Source of the DNA: Thermoplasmata archaeon
GTDB taxonomy: Archaea > Thermoplasmatota > Thermoplasmata > Lutacidiplasmatales > UBA184
DNA: 28,891 bases
Direction: 5' to 3'
NCBI GenBank assembly: GCA_021798415.1
Contig: JAJZGO010000008.1
Location: 1 to 28,891, forward strand
The translations under genes were made by a program, and so were the position numbers. The notes below the pieces were generated by a model that was given only the letters and a program-made list of their open reading frames with translations, made no database searches and had not been told where the DNA came from. Positions 5,491 through 13,176 of this stretch are shown here, one piece after another. Positions within the stretch are counted from its first letter, which is position 1; each line of letters opens with the position of its first letter.

Positions 5491-6645
5491 TCAGTCGGCG
5501 AACCCCGGACCGAGGAGCTCCCGCGCGACGATCAACCGCCGGATCTCCGACGTGCCGGCGCCGATCTCGAGGAGTTTTGCGTCCCGCGCGAGCCGCTCGA
5601 GCGGGAGGTCGCGCATGTAGCCGTAGCCCCCGTGGACCTGGATCGCTTCGAGGGCGGCCCGCGTGGAGGCTTCCGAAGCGAACGTGAGCGCCGCCGCCGC
5701 GACGCGCAAACGGGCCGGGTCGCGCTCCACGGCATCGAGCGCCGAGTAGAGCAGGAGGCGGGCGGCCTCGAGGTCCGTGTACATGTTCGCCAGCTTCTCC
5801 TGGATGAGTTCGAACCGACCGATCCGCTGCCCGAACTGCTCGCGTTCCCGAGCGTAGGCGACCGACCGGTCGAGGCACTCGGCCAGGATGCCGACCGGGA
5901 TCGCGGCGAGGACCGCGCGCTCGACGTTGAGGCCGCTCATCATGATCCTCGCCCCCGCACCCTCCTCGCCCACGCGGTTCTCGAGCGGCACCTCGACGTC
6001 CTGGAACGCGAGCTCGCCCGTCGGGGACCCGCGCATGCCCATCTTGTCGAGCTGGCGGGCCACCGTGAATCCCGGCGTCTCCCGTCGGACGAGGAACGCG
6101 CTGATCCCGTGCGCCCCTTTCTCGGGTGCGGTCTTCGCGTAGACGAGCAGCACGTCCGCGACCGGTCCGTTCGTGATGAACTGCTTCGAACCGTTGAGGA
6201 CGTAGTGGGACCCCCGACGCTCGGCCCGGGTGCGGATCGACATCGCGTCGGAGCCGGCGGTCGGTTCGGTCAGCCCGAGCGCGCCGATCGTTGACCCCGA
6301 AGCGGCGCCCGGCAGGAATTCCGCCCGCTGGGCCTCGGAGCCGTTGCGCGCCACGTTGTCCGCGAAGAGGTTGGAGTGCGCGCCCGCGCTCAGGGCGAGC
6401 GCGGGGCTCACGCGGGCGATCTCCTCCAGCACGAGCGCTTGAGCGAGGTAGGAGAGTCCGAGCCCCCCGCGCTCGCTCGGGAGGGTGATCCCGAGGAACC
6501 CGTCCTCGCCCAGCCGCACGAAGACGTCGCGCGGGAAGTAATCCTCCCGGTCCATTCGGTCCGCGACGGGGGCCACCTCACGCCGCACGAACCGGCGGGC
6601 GGCCTCCCGGAGGTCCTGCTCCTCGGCCGAGAGCGACAGGTCCAT
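5491..6645 (-). CDS. Acyl-CoA dehydrogenase, isovaleryl-CoA dehydrogenase type
   Basis: FAD enzyme oxidising acyl-CoA (most likely isovaleryl-CoA from leucine) to the 2-enoyl-CoA, passing electrons to ETF. The 384 residues are full family length. Visible: the FAD/substrate blocks ALGLTEPTAGSDA (122-134) and FITNGP (156-161), GMRGSPTGEL, and AYAREREQFGQ. The base is diagnostic: the usual Glu of MCAD-type enzymes (YEGTS) is Ala363 in GAGTSEIRR, while Glu242 in MSGLNVERAVLA sits where human isovaleryl-CoA dehydrogenase has its catalytic Glu. It starts 40 nt after the nadB stop and has its own TATA-like box. No ETF or methylcrotonyl-CoA carboxylase genes are in view. Confidence 0.9.
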   Translation of the reverse strand: MDLSLSAEEQDLREAARRFVRREVAPVADRMDREDYFPRDVFVRLGEDGFLGITLPSERGGLGLSYLAQALVLEEIARVSPALALSAGAHSNLFADNVARNGSEAQRAEFLPGAASGSTIGALGLTEPTAGSDAMSIRTRAERRGSHYVLNGSKQFITNGPVADVLLVYAKTAPEKGAHGISAFLVRRETPGFTVARQLDKMGMRGSPTGELAFQDVEVPLENRVGEEGAGARIMMSGLNVERAVLAAIPVGILAECLDRSVAYAREREQFGQRIGRFELIQEKLANMYTDLEAARLLLYSALDAVERDPARLRVAAAALTFASEASTRAALEAIQVHGGYGYMRDLPLERLARDAKLLEIGAGTSEIRRLIVARELLGPGFAD

Positions 6646-6668
6646 GCGGTGGGCGACGGCTTCCCGCC

Positions 6669-6675
6669 CATAACG
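6669..6675 (-). promoter_or_regulatory. TATA-like box for acyl-CoA dehydrogenase
   Basis: gttatgg on the minus strand lies about 27 nt before the ATG at 6645, in the short gap after nadB. The same gttatg element precedes the signal peptidase start. Confidence 0.5.
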
Positions 6676-6685
6676 ATTGTCGGCG

Positions 6686-8248
6686 CTACGCCGCCGGAGC
6701 GTTCCCGCACCGTAGGCCGATGTGGCGCCGCCAGGACGGCTTCGAGCGAGGGTAGTCCGAGCGGTAGTGGCAGCCGCGGCTCTCGGTCCGTGCGAGGGCG
6801 GCCCGCGCGATCAGGGTCGCGGTGACGACAGCGTTCGCGAGCGGCCCGGCGTACTGGTCGGGGCTCGCCGGTTCGGCCGCCCGGCCAAGGCGGCCGAACT
6901 CGTCGAGCGCGGACCGAAGGCCCGACGCGGTGCGGACGATCCCGACGTCGTTCCACAAGAGGTCGCGGATCTCTCGCGCGAGGCGGGTCTCCTCGCCGCG
7001 ACCCGCCCCCGGCGCGACCTTGACGTCCACGACCAGCGCCGGCTCGGGGGGCCCGCCGGGAACGGGGTGGAGGAGCTGTCGCGCGACCCGCTCGCCGAAA
7101 ACGAGGCCCTCGAGCAGCGAATTGCTCGCGAGCCGGTTCGCGCCGTGGACCCCGGTCGACGCGACCTCGCCGCACGTGTAGAGTCCGCGCAGGGTCGACC
7201 GGCCGTCGAGGTCCGAGGTCACCCCGCCGATCATGTAGTGGGCCGCCGGCGTCACCGGTATCGGGTCGCGGGACGGGTCGAGGCCGTACGCCGAGAGGAA
7301 GTGGCAGATCGAGGGGAACCGCGCGAAGAGCCGATCTCGCGGGAGGGCCGTCGCGTCGAGGTAGACGCACGGGTGGGCGGTCCGAAGGATCTCCCGGTCG
7401 ATCGCCCGCGCGACCACGTCGCGCGGGGCGAGCTCGGCGTCCCGGTGCACCTTCGTCATGAACCGCTCCCCGGCGTCGTTGCGCAGGACCGCCCCCTCGC
7501 CTCGGAGGGCCTCGGTGATGAGGTACCGGGGGGCGCCTTCGCGCCAGAAGACGGTCGGGTGGAACTGAACGAACTCCATGTCGGTGACGAGAGCGCCCGC
7601 GCGGAACGCGATCGCCACGCCCTCACCGGTCGCGATCGCCGGGTTCGAGCTCTGGCGGTAGAGGCTGCCGGCCCCTCCGGTGGCGAGGACGACGGGCCCC
7701 GAGGAGAAGACCTCGACCGAACCTCCGTCCGCGCCCGCGAGGGTCGCCACCGGACCGTCCCTCCCGTCGCGTCGAAGTGCGCGCAGCACCGTCCGCTCGC
7801 GCACCTCGATGCCGGCCTCGAGGACCCGGTGACGCAGCGCTTCTTCGATCGAGAGGCCGGTCGCGTCGCCGCCGGCGTGCAGGATGCGCGAACGGCCGTG
7901 GGCCGCCTCGCGTCCGAGGGCGACCTGCCCCTCGGTCGTATCGAACGGAACCCCGTAGCGGACCAGGTCGGCGATCCGGGCCGGGGCCTCGGAGGTCAGG
8001 ACGCGGGCCGCGTTCAGGTCCACGAGGCCGACCCCGGCCTCGACCGTGTCGGCCAGATGGAACGCCGGAGAGTCGCCGGGGCCGACCGCGGCGGCGATGC
8101 CCCCCTGGGCGTACCGGGTGTTCGACTCCTCGAGCCGGGCTTTCGTGACGATCGTCGGCCGGAGCCCGAGCTCCCGACACCTCAGACCGACGTAGAGCCC
8201 GGCGATCCCGCTGCCGATGATGAGCGGATGTCGGGCCGCCTCGGTCAT
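6686..8248 (-). CDS. nadB: L-aspartate oxidase
   Basis: Flavoenzyme oxidising L-aspartate to iminoaspartate, the first step of de novo NAD synthesis with quinolinate synthase. The start is placed at the ATG at 8248 (MTEAARHPL), not the longer frame to 8356: a TATA-like box sits 28 nt upstream and the FAD motif GSGIAGLYVGLRC then begins near residue 12, as expected. The 520 residues include RYAQGGIAAA, FVQFHPTVFW, the long RGEGAVLRNDAGERFM, the active-site HYMIGGVTSDLDG, and GLYTCGEVASTGVHGANRLASN-type sequence closing the FAD site. nadA and nadC are not in the window. Turnover uses O2 or fumarate as acceptor. Confidence 0.95.
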   Translation of the reverse strand: MTEAARHPLIIGSGIAGLYVGLRCRELGLRPTIVTKARLEESNTRYAQGGIAAAVGPGDSPAFHLADTVEAGVGLVDLNAARVLTSEAPARIADLVRYGVPFDTTEGQVALGREAAHGRSRILHAGGDATGLSIEEALRHRVLEAGIEVRERTVLRALRRDGRDGPVATLAGADGGSVEVFSSGPVVLATGGAGSLYRQSSNPAIATGEGVAIAFRAGALVTDMEFVQFHPTVFWREGAPRYLITEALRGEGAVLRNDAGERFMTKVHRDAELAPRDVVARAIDREILRTAHPCVYLDATALPRDRLFARFPSICHFLSAYGLDPSRDPIPVTPAAHYMIGGVTSDLDGRSTLRGLYTCGEVASTGVHGANRLASNSLLEGLVFGERVARQLLHPVPGGPPEPALVVDVKVAPGAGRGEETRLAREIRDLLWNDVGIVRTASGLRSALDEFGRLGRAAEPASPDQYAGPLANAVVTATLIARAALARTESRGCHYRSDYPRSKPSWRRHIGLRCGNAPAA

Positions 8249-8272
8249 GGCGACGCGAGCAGCCTCTCTTCG

Positions 8273-8280
8273 AGTATAGC
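8273..8280 (-). promoter_or_regulatory. TATA-like box for nadB
   Basis: The minus strand reads gctatact, 26-32 nt before the ATG at 8248. It supports the shorter nadB start. Confidence 0.55.
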
Positions 8281-8306
8281 GGCTTCTCTCTCGCGGCCCG
8301 CGCCCT

Positions 8307-8314
8307 CGTATACC
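8307..8314 (+). promoter_or_regulatory. TATA-like box for the Cas4-like nuclease
   Basis: cgtatacc centred 25 nt before the GTG at 8335. It lies back to back with the nadB promoter, so one 86-nt gap serves two divergent genes. Confidence 0.5.
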
Positions 8315-8334
8315 CGGGCGTTCTCGGGACCCTC

Positions 8335-9711
8335 GTGGGGCGAGCGAGCGAACCACCGCCGGCGCCCGACTGGAGGTCCGCGGTCCGCTTCCGCGACGAT
8401 CCCGCGCTCACGGAAGAGATACGGGGACGGTTCCCCCTCGAGGGTCGGCCTCCGCCGATCTCGGTGACCGACCTTCTCGGCCTGCGACGCGCCTACTGGC
8501 GACCGCTCGTCCCGCTCCCTTCGGTCCCCCCCGAGCGCGAGGCCCGGCTCGAGGCCGGTCGCTTCCTGCATCGGGTGGTCGGACCGCTCCTCGCGCCCGA
8601 CGCCGAGCTCGAGATCCGCGTGCGCAAGGAGGGGCTGGTCGGCCGGATCGACGCCCTCACTGACGTGCCGGTCGAGGTGAAGTCGGCCACGCTGGCCGTC
8701 GAGCCGAGTGCGCTGGCCGACGACCGTCCCGAGTATGTCGAACAGCTCGCGATGTACTGCGCGCTCCTCGAGCGCCCGACCGGCCGGCTCGTCACGCTCG
8801 TCACGCGGGGGACCTCGGTCGGAGGGGTGCGGGTGGTCGACCTCTCGTTCCGTGACCTTCCCGAGGTCTCTGAGGAGATGCACCGGCGGGCGGACCGCCT
8901 GCGCGCCGCCCGGGGTCGAGGGGACCCGGGCAACCTCGGACGGTGCCGCTGGTTCTCCCGGGGGTGCGAGTACCGGGAGTCGGAGGTCTGCGATTGCACC
9001 GGAGGGGAAGTGGACCCGCCCTCCCGCATCCTCGCGTGCCTCGCGTCGGCCGACGACCGCCCCGATCTCGCCGGACCCCTTCGGGAACGCCTCGAGCTGG
9101 CTCTCGCATCGACCCCATCGCCGTCGGTCGACCGGTTCCGGGACCTCGTCTATCCCCGCCGCGCGTACTACGTTCGGCGGCCACCGCCGGACTCCGAGCC
9201 GACCCCGCCCCGGCCGCCCGGCCCCGCGTCCTCCCTCTACGCGGACCTGCTCGAGGCGGTCGAATCGGGCCCGGTCGGTGAGGTCGCGCGGCTTCCGTCC
9301 CGGGCGACCGACCCGGCCGAGGAGGTCGGGGGCTTCCGTGGCGAACCGTACGTCGTGCGCACGTCGCGGGTTCGCGTCCCCCATCGGGCCGACGACCTCC
9401 TCGCGCGGTCGCCCCAGTACGCGCTCGAGCTCGGGTTTCGCTGCGTCGCCACGGGCCGCACATCCGGTCGCGTGATCGTCGCGTACGAGTACGCGCAGGA
9501 TCCGCGGGACCGCGTGCGGGTCTTCGAGGTCGAGTTCCGACCCGTCTCCGTGTTCGCCCGGCTGTGGCGCGGACGCCTCGCCGAGCTCGAGCGGGCGCTG
9601 GCCGACCACGCCCCCGAATCGCTCGAGGCGTGCCCGTCCTGGATGTTCGAGAGCTGCCCCTACCGGACGGCGTGCGGCTGCGGGCCGGCCGGCGCCCGCT
9701 CCCAACGGTAG
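8335..9711 (+). CDS. Cas4/RecB-like PD-(D/E)XK nuclease, tandem duplication with degenerate second copy and two 4-Cys clusters
   Basis: 458 residues, GTG start set by the TATA box. The N-terminal half carries the nuclease core: H79 (GRFLHR), D106 (GRID), E114-x-K116 (VEVKS) and Q137-x3-Y141, the order found in Cas4/RecB exonucleases. It ends in C204-x6-C211-x7-C219-x-C221, likely an Fe-S or zinc site; the N-terminal Cys usual in Cas4 is absent (LLGLRR). The C-terminal half repeats the layout: RRAYY (275-279) echoes RRAYW (51-55), SPQYALEL..C370 echoes RPEYVEQL..C142, VRVFEVEFR (394-402) echoes VRVVDLSFR, and it ends C433-x7-C441-x5-C447-x-C449. The second copy lacks the catalytic D and ExK. 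No CRISPR array is present, so a repair or DNA-end-processing role is more likely. The 3' end overlaps the next gene by 52 bp. Confidence 0.85.
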   Translation: MGRASEPPPAPDWRSAVRFRDDPALTEEIRGRFPLEGRPPPISVTDLLGLRRAYWRPLVPLPSVPPEREARLEAGRFLHRVVGPLLAPDAELEIRVRKEGLVGRIDALTDVPVEVKSATLAVEPSALADDRPEYVEQLAMYCALLERPTGRLVTLVTRGTSVGGVRVVDLSFRDLPEVSEEMHRRADRLRAARGRGDPGNLGRCRWFSRGCEYRESEVCDCTGGEVDPPSRILACLASADDRPDLAGPLRERLELALASTPSPSVDRFRDLVYPRRAYYVRRPPPDSEPTPPRPPGPASSLYADLLEAVESGPVGEVARLPSRATDPAEEVGGFRGEPYVVRTSRVRVPHRADDLLARSPQYALELGFRCVATGRTSGRVIVAYEYAQDPRDRVRVFEVEFRPVSVFARLWRGRLAELERALADHAPESLEACPSWMFESCPYRTACGCGPAGARSQR

Positions 9712-10625
9712 ATCGCGGCGGTCGCGACGGTCCGGAACCCGAGCGCGTCGTACAGGTGCCGGGCCGAAGCGTTCGCGCTCGTCACCCAAAGACGCACGGA
9801 GGAGTAGCCGAGGGCGAAGAGGGCCCGGAACCCCCACCGCAGCAGGTATCGCCCGTAGCCGCGCCCGCGCGCGGCCGGGTCGACCAGGAAGTCGAGGAAG
9901 ATCGCGGTTCGTGGGGTCTGCTCGCCCGAGAGAAGCGCGCCGACAAGGGTCGGGGGATCCGGGACGAGGAGCGCGACGGAGGCCTCGTCGAGGAACCGTC
10001 CAAGGCTCCCGCCGAGCATCGCCCGGAGGACGCGAACGTAATCGTCGGGCGACGGACCGATCAGCAGCTCGTCGACCGTCCCCGAGAAGGCCCGACGGTC
10101 GAGGTCCGCGAGCGCCTCGACCGTCACGGCGCGCGCGGGAACGAGCGTAAGGTGGTCGGGAGCGGCCCCGGGTCCGTCGGCGTCCGGCGGACCGAGCTCG
10201 CGCTCGAGCGCGAGACGATCGATGACCGTCGACCCCGGGCGCTCCGAGATCTGGGAGAGGAGCTTCCGCTCCGCCTCGGCGGCAAGTCCGGTGAACCCCA
10301 CGTCGATCGAGCCTACGGTGGCGGGGAGCGAGTCGAGGAGTTGGTGCGCGAGGCGAAGCGTCCGGTCGGCCGCCTCCGGTCCCTCGCCGGCGTGGACGTG
10401 GCCGTACGCCTCCCGGCCCTGGGTCGCGTAGAACGCGAGACCGCCCCCGGCGGCGACGGGGTAGTACCAACCGACCTTGGTGCCCGAGCGCAGGTCGTTC
10501 GCCGACTGCTCGACCCACTCCCCGCTCGGGGCCTCGTCGCGTCGGCGGAGCTCGCGACGCATCGACTGGACGAGTTCGAGCAGGTCGTCGAGCGGCGCCC
10601 CGGCCGTGGACAGCGGGGCGTCCAC
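9660..10625 (-). CDS. GNAT-family N-acetyltransferase, possibly two GNAT domains
   Basis: 321 residues, GTG start preceded by a purine-rich gggggaaac, 12 nt after the prs stop, so it is the second gene of a prs operon. The C-terminal half is a clear GNAT domain: DFLVDPAARGRGYGRYLL (acetyl-CoA loop RGRGYG at 253-258) and NASARHLYDALGFR near the end. Residues about 45-145 (GWYYPVAAGGGLAFYATQ, then AYGHVHAG and helical stretches) look like a degenerate GNAT-like domain, as in tandem GNAT proteins. The substrate is unknown. Pairing with PRPP synthetase is not known to me to be functional. Confidence 0.8.
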   Translation of the reverse strand: MDAPLSTAGAPLDDLLELVQSMRRELRRRDEAPSGEWVEQSANDLRSGTKVGWYYPVAAGGGLAFYATQGREAYGHVHAGEGPEAADRTLRLAHQLLDSLPATVGSIDVGFTGLAAEAERKLLSQISERPGSTVIDRLALERELGPPDADGPGAAPDHLTLVPARAVTVEALADLDRRAFSGTVDELLIGPSPDDYVRVLRAMLGGSLGRFLDEASVALLVPDPPTLVGALLSGEQTPRTAIFLDFLVDPAARGRGYGRYLLRWGFRALFALGYSSVRLWVTSANASARHLYDALGFRTVATAAIYRWERAPAGPQPHAVR

Positions 10626-10637
10626 GTTTCCCCCGTC

Positions 10638-11513
10638 CTAGGACGGCGACTCGCGTCGGAGGATCTGGGCGATGTCGGGAGCGACCGAGGCTTTCTCGGC
10701 GGCGTTCCCGAGCGTGTCGGTCGAGTAGACCTCGTCGACGACGGCCTTGATCCGCTCGAAGGCATCCCTCAGGAAGAGCCCGTGGGTGCACGCAGCGCTC
10801 ACGGCGCCGACCCGGTGACGTTTCAGGAGCTTGGCGGCCTCCACGATCGTCCCGCCGGTGGAGATGACGTCGTCCACGATCACCGTGTGCTTCCCTTCGA
10901 GCGGGATCGGGACGCTATCGGGCAACGACAGCTCGACGTGCTCGCTGTCGATCCGCTTCTTCTCGAGCGCGAGCCACGGTTTGTCGAGCAGCTGGGCCAT
11001 CCGCCGGACGCGGTCGATCCCCCCCTTGTCGGGCGAGACGAGGAGGTCGACGGGACGCTCCCTCAGGAGCCGGGCGATCGCGGGGATGCCGCTCGCCTCG
11101 AAGGCGGGCTTGGAGAACTGGCCGAGCGTCGCGGAGGAGTGCAGGTCGACCGTGACGACGACGTCCGCATCGAGCTCGACATGGCGGCAGAGGGCGCGGG
11201 CGCTCACGGCCTCACCGGTAAAGAACCGTCGGTCCTGTCGGGCGTACCCGAAGTACGGGACCACCACGAGCGTTCGACGCGCGCCGGCCTCACGGACCGC
11301 GTCCTCGAGCAGCAGGAGCTCGACCAGGTCCTGGTCGGTCCGGGTCGACTGCACGATCACGGCGTCGTCGCCTTCGAGGCGCCCGCCGATACGCACGTAC
11401 ATCTCGCCGTCCGGGAACCGCTTGGTGAACGGGATTCCGAACGGCGCGTTCCCGAGCTCCCGGGAGATCCGCTCGGCGAGGGCCGTGGACGCGGTGCCCC
11501 CGATGACGTGCAT
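10638..11513 (-). CDS. prs: Ribose-phosphate pyrophosphokinase (PRPP synthetase)
   Basis: Makes PRPP from ribose 5-phosphate and ATP, feeding purine, pyrimidine, His, Trp and NAD synthesis. The 291 residues match archaeal Prs (about 285-290, shorter than bacterial). Motifs: RFPDGEMYVRI (32-42), YARQDRRF (90-97, ATP loop), VDLHS (122-126), flexible-loop EKKR (184-187), and the PRPP-binding loop VDDVISTGGT (213-222). It is first in the operon with the acetyltransferase. It supplies substrate to two pathways also seen here: purine (purP at the left edge) and NAD (nadB). Confidence 0.96.
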   Translation of the reverse strand: MHVIGGTASTALAERISRELGNAPFGIPFTKRFPDGEMYVRIGGRLEGDDAVIVQSTRTDQDLVELLLLEDAVREAGARRTLVVVPYFGYARQDRRFFTGEAVSARALCRHVELDADVVVTVDLHSSATLGQFSKPAFEASGIPAIARLLRERPVDLLVSPDKGGIDRVRRMAQLLDKPWLALEKKRIDSEHVELSLPDSVPIPLEGKHTVIVDDVISTGGTIVEAAKLLKRHRVGAVSAACTHGLFLRDAFERIKAVVDEVYSTDTLGNAAEKASVAPDIAQILRRESPS

Positions 11514-11545
11514 AGCGGCCCCCGGCTCGCCGGACCCAGGGGGGG

Positions 11546-11553
11546 CCTAAAAG
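11546..11553 (-). promoter_or_regulatory. TATA-like box for prs
   Basis: The minus strand reads ccttttag, centred about 36 nt before the ATG at 11513, so a leader of roughly 10 nt is expected. The 11554-11643 stretch upstream shows nothing else. Confidence 0.5.
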
Positions 11554-11643
11554 GTTGCCCACGGCGACCGGGAGGCCGTCTCGGCAAGGATCCCCTCCGT
11601 CGGCGCCCCAGCGCGTCCGGGGAGGCCGAGCGTCGGCCTCAGG

Positions 11644-13026
11644 CTAGAGGTCCTCGTCCTTCGGGCGCCGTCGCGACTTCTCCGACCGGCGGATGTGCGG
11701 CCGGGGTCGGCCCCGCCGGCTCGGCGACGGGCGGTCGGGAGCCGCCGCGCGATGCCGACCCCGAGGAGCGGGCGGCGTCGTCGGTTCCTCTTCGTCCGAC
11801 GCGGGGTGACGCCAGGGACGCAACGTGTCGGAGAAGCGGCGGGGACGCTCGTTGACCTTGTCGTCCTCGTCGTCCTCGTCGTTCGGGGGCGGTGGCCCTC
11901 CCTCGGCCGCCGCCTCCTCCTCCTCCTGCTTGCGCAGCGGCGTCTCGATCCCCTCGGCGCGCAGGGCGTAGTGGATCCCGAAGCCGAGCAGGATCACTCC
12001 CGAGACGGTCAACCCGAGGAACTCCCACGACTGGGGCGGGACCTCGCCAGCATTGCCCTCGAGCAAGAGCTTCACGGATCCGAACCAGGGAACCATCCCT
12101 CGGGCGACCCCAATGATCCAGCCGGGCTCGACGAGCTCGCTGATCTGCGGTGTGGTACCTCCGCTCTGGTCGGGATTGCCGACGCAACTCGCGCCCGCAC
12201 AGGCGACGTTGTTGTCGCCCATCGTGAGGAACCCCGAGTGGCCCCCGAGGGCGGGCGACGCGAGGTCGACCGAGACGTTCGCCGACCTCCAGCCGATGTG
12301 GTAGAGTTCGAGGGTGCCGCGAAGGCCGGTCGTTCCGCATCCGCCGGGCGTGCCGGGAGTGGCGTAGACGGCGTTCGAGGCGTTCCCGCAGGCCAGACCG
12401 TTGAGGTCGGGGCTGTTGTACGACTGGGAGGACGGATTCCAGTCGAGGTAGAGGATCGCGCGATGGATGATCGGCGTTTGGCCGCCGCCGTTCGGGTGGT
12501 AGAGCAGGACGTCGCCGTACTCTCCGTAGGTATGGTACCCGGTCTCGAGCCCGATCACGTAGGGTACGATCGAGGAGAGGCTAACCTTCTGCGCGAGCAC
12601 GAGGTCTCCCGTGTTGATGAGGCCGAGGATGTCGGTCGTCCCGTGCTGCATGCTCCTCGACTCGACGACATAGATCGGTGGCCAGTTCTGGGTGTAGGCA
12701 AAGAGGCCGACGATCAGGAGGACGATGATGGCCAGGGCGACGAGCGGCTCGAAGTAAAGGGAGTCGCGCGCCCGCCAGAATATGGGAGGTTTCTCGCCGG
12801 CCGGCCGCCAGCGGCGGGACCGGGGCGGTTCGTCCGGCTCCTCGTCGTCCTCGTCTCCCCCCTCCGGTCCCCGCCAGCGCTGGACGGGCGTCGGAGGCGC
12901 CGAGCGGGGCCGGGTCGGCCGGACGGGGCGGGGCCGCCGCCGAGGTTCCTCCTCGTCCTCCTCGTCGGAGTCCGGCTCGTCGTCGTCCTCGTCGTCGGGG
13001 AGTCGCCCCCGTCGGGCCCGGGCCAT
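11644..13026 (-). CDS. Archaeal signal peptidase (S26) with long charged disordered tails
   Basis: Membrane serine protease removing signal peptides from exported proteins. The start is set at the ATG at 13026 (MARARR), 26-30 nt after a gttatg box; the in-frame ATG at 13051-13053 overlaps that box. The 460 residues: a disordered, strongly acidic/basic N-tail (1-80, DDEDDDEPDSDEEDEEE then Arg/Pro-rich), one membrane helix (94-113), catalytic Ser125 (VESRSMQHG), GDLVLAQKV, catalytic His188 (PIIHRAI; His instead of the bacterial Lys, as in ER/archaeal SEC11-type enzymes), MGDNN with Asp271, a second helix (335-354), then a roughly 90-residue charged tail. A 60-residue insert (about 200-260) is Gly/Asn/Ser-rich. 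Archaeal SEC11 enzymes are usually less than half this length. Confidence 0.9.
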   Translation of the reverse strand: MARARRGRLPDDEDDDEPDSDEEDEEEPRRRPRPVRPTRPRSAPPTPVQRWRGPEGGDEDDEEPDEPPRSRRWRPAGEKPPIFWRARDSLYFEPLVALAIIVLLIVGLFAYTQNWPPIYVVESRSMQHGTTDILGLINTGDLVLAQKVSLSSIVPYVIGLETGYHTYGEYGDVLLYHPNGGGQTPIIHRAILYLDWNPSSQSYNSPDLNGLACGNASNAVYATPGTPGGCGTTGLRGTLELYHIGWRSANVSVDLASPALGGHSGFLTMGDNNVACAGASCVGNPDQSGGTTPQISELVEPGWIIGVARGMVPWFGSVKLLLEGNAGEVPPQSWEFLGLTVSGVILLGFGIHYALRAEGIETPLRKQEEEEAAAEGGPPPPNDEDDEDDKVNERPRRFSDTLRPWRHPASDEEEPTTPPAPRGRHRAAAPDRPSPSRRGRPRPHIRRSEKSRRRPKDEDL

Positions 13027-13050
13027 CTCCGCTCGTTCTGTCCGAACGGG

Positions 13051-13056
13051 CATAAC
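13051..13056 (-). promoter_or_regulatory. TATA-like box for signal peptidase
   Basis: gttatg on the minus strand, 25-30 nt before the ATG at 13026. Confidence 0.5.
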
Positions 13057-13133
13057 GCTTCGTACCCACGGGCAGGCGCGCTCGTCGGGTACGCGGGTCG
13101 CCGCGAGGACGAGGGGCCCGCGCTTTCGGTCGA

Positions 13134-13152
13134 AGGATTAATGGGCTTACGG
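13134..13152 (+). promoter_or_regulatory. TATA-like region for the cyclase gene
   Basis: gattaatg followed by gcttacgg; the second element is about 28 nt and the first about 38 nt before the GTG at 13177. Either makes the in-frame ATG at 13141 an unlikely start. Confidence 0.45.
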
Positions 13153-13176
13153 GTCCCAAAGAGGCTGGGGATTCGC

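Noticed and set aside
8249..8356. N-terminal extension of nadB to 8356
   Set aside because: The extra residues are Arg-rich and unlike NadB, they cross the promoter of both divergent genes, and a TATA-like box sits 28 nt before the ATG at 8248.
8335..9711. CRISPR-Cas association of the Cas4-like gene
   Set aside because: No repeats, spacers or other cas genes occur in the window; solo Cas4-like proteins are common in archaea.
8245..10791. 848-residue frame on the minus strand opposite the nuclease gene
   Set aside because: It covers the nadB promoter, the nuclease and the acetyltransferase in the wrong frame and has the composition of an antisense shadow.
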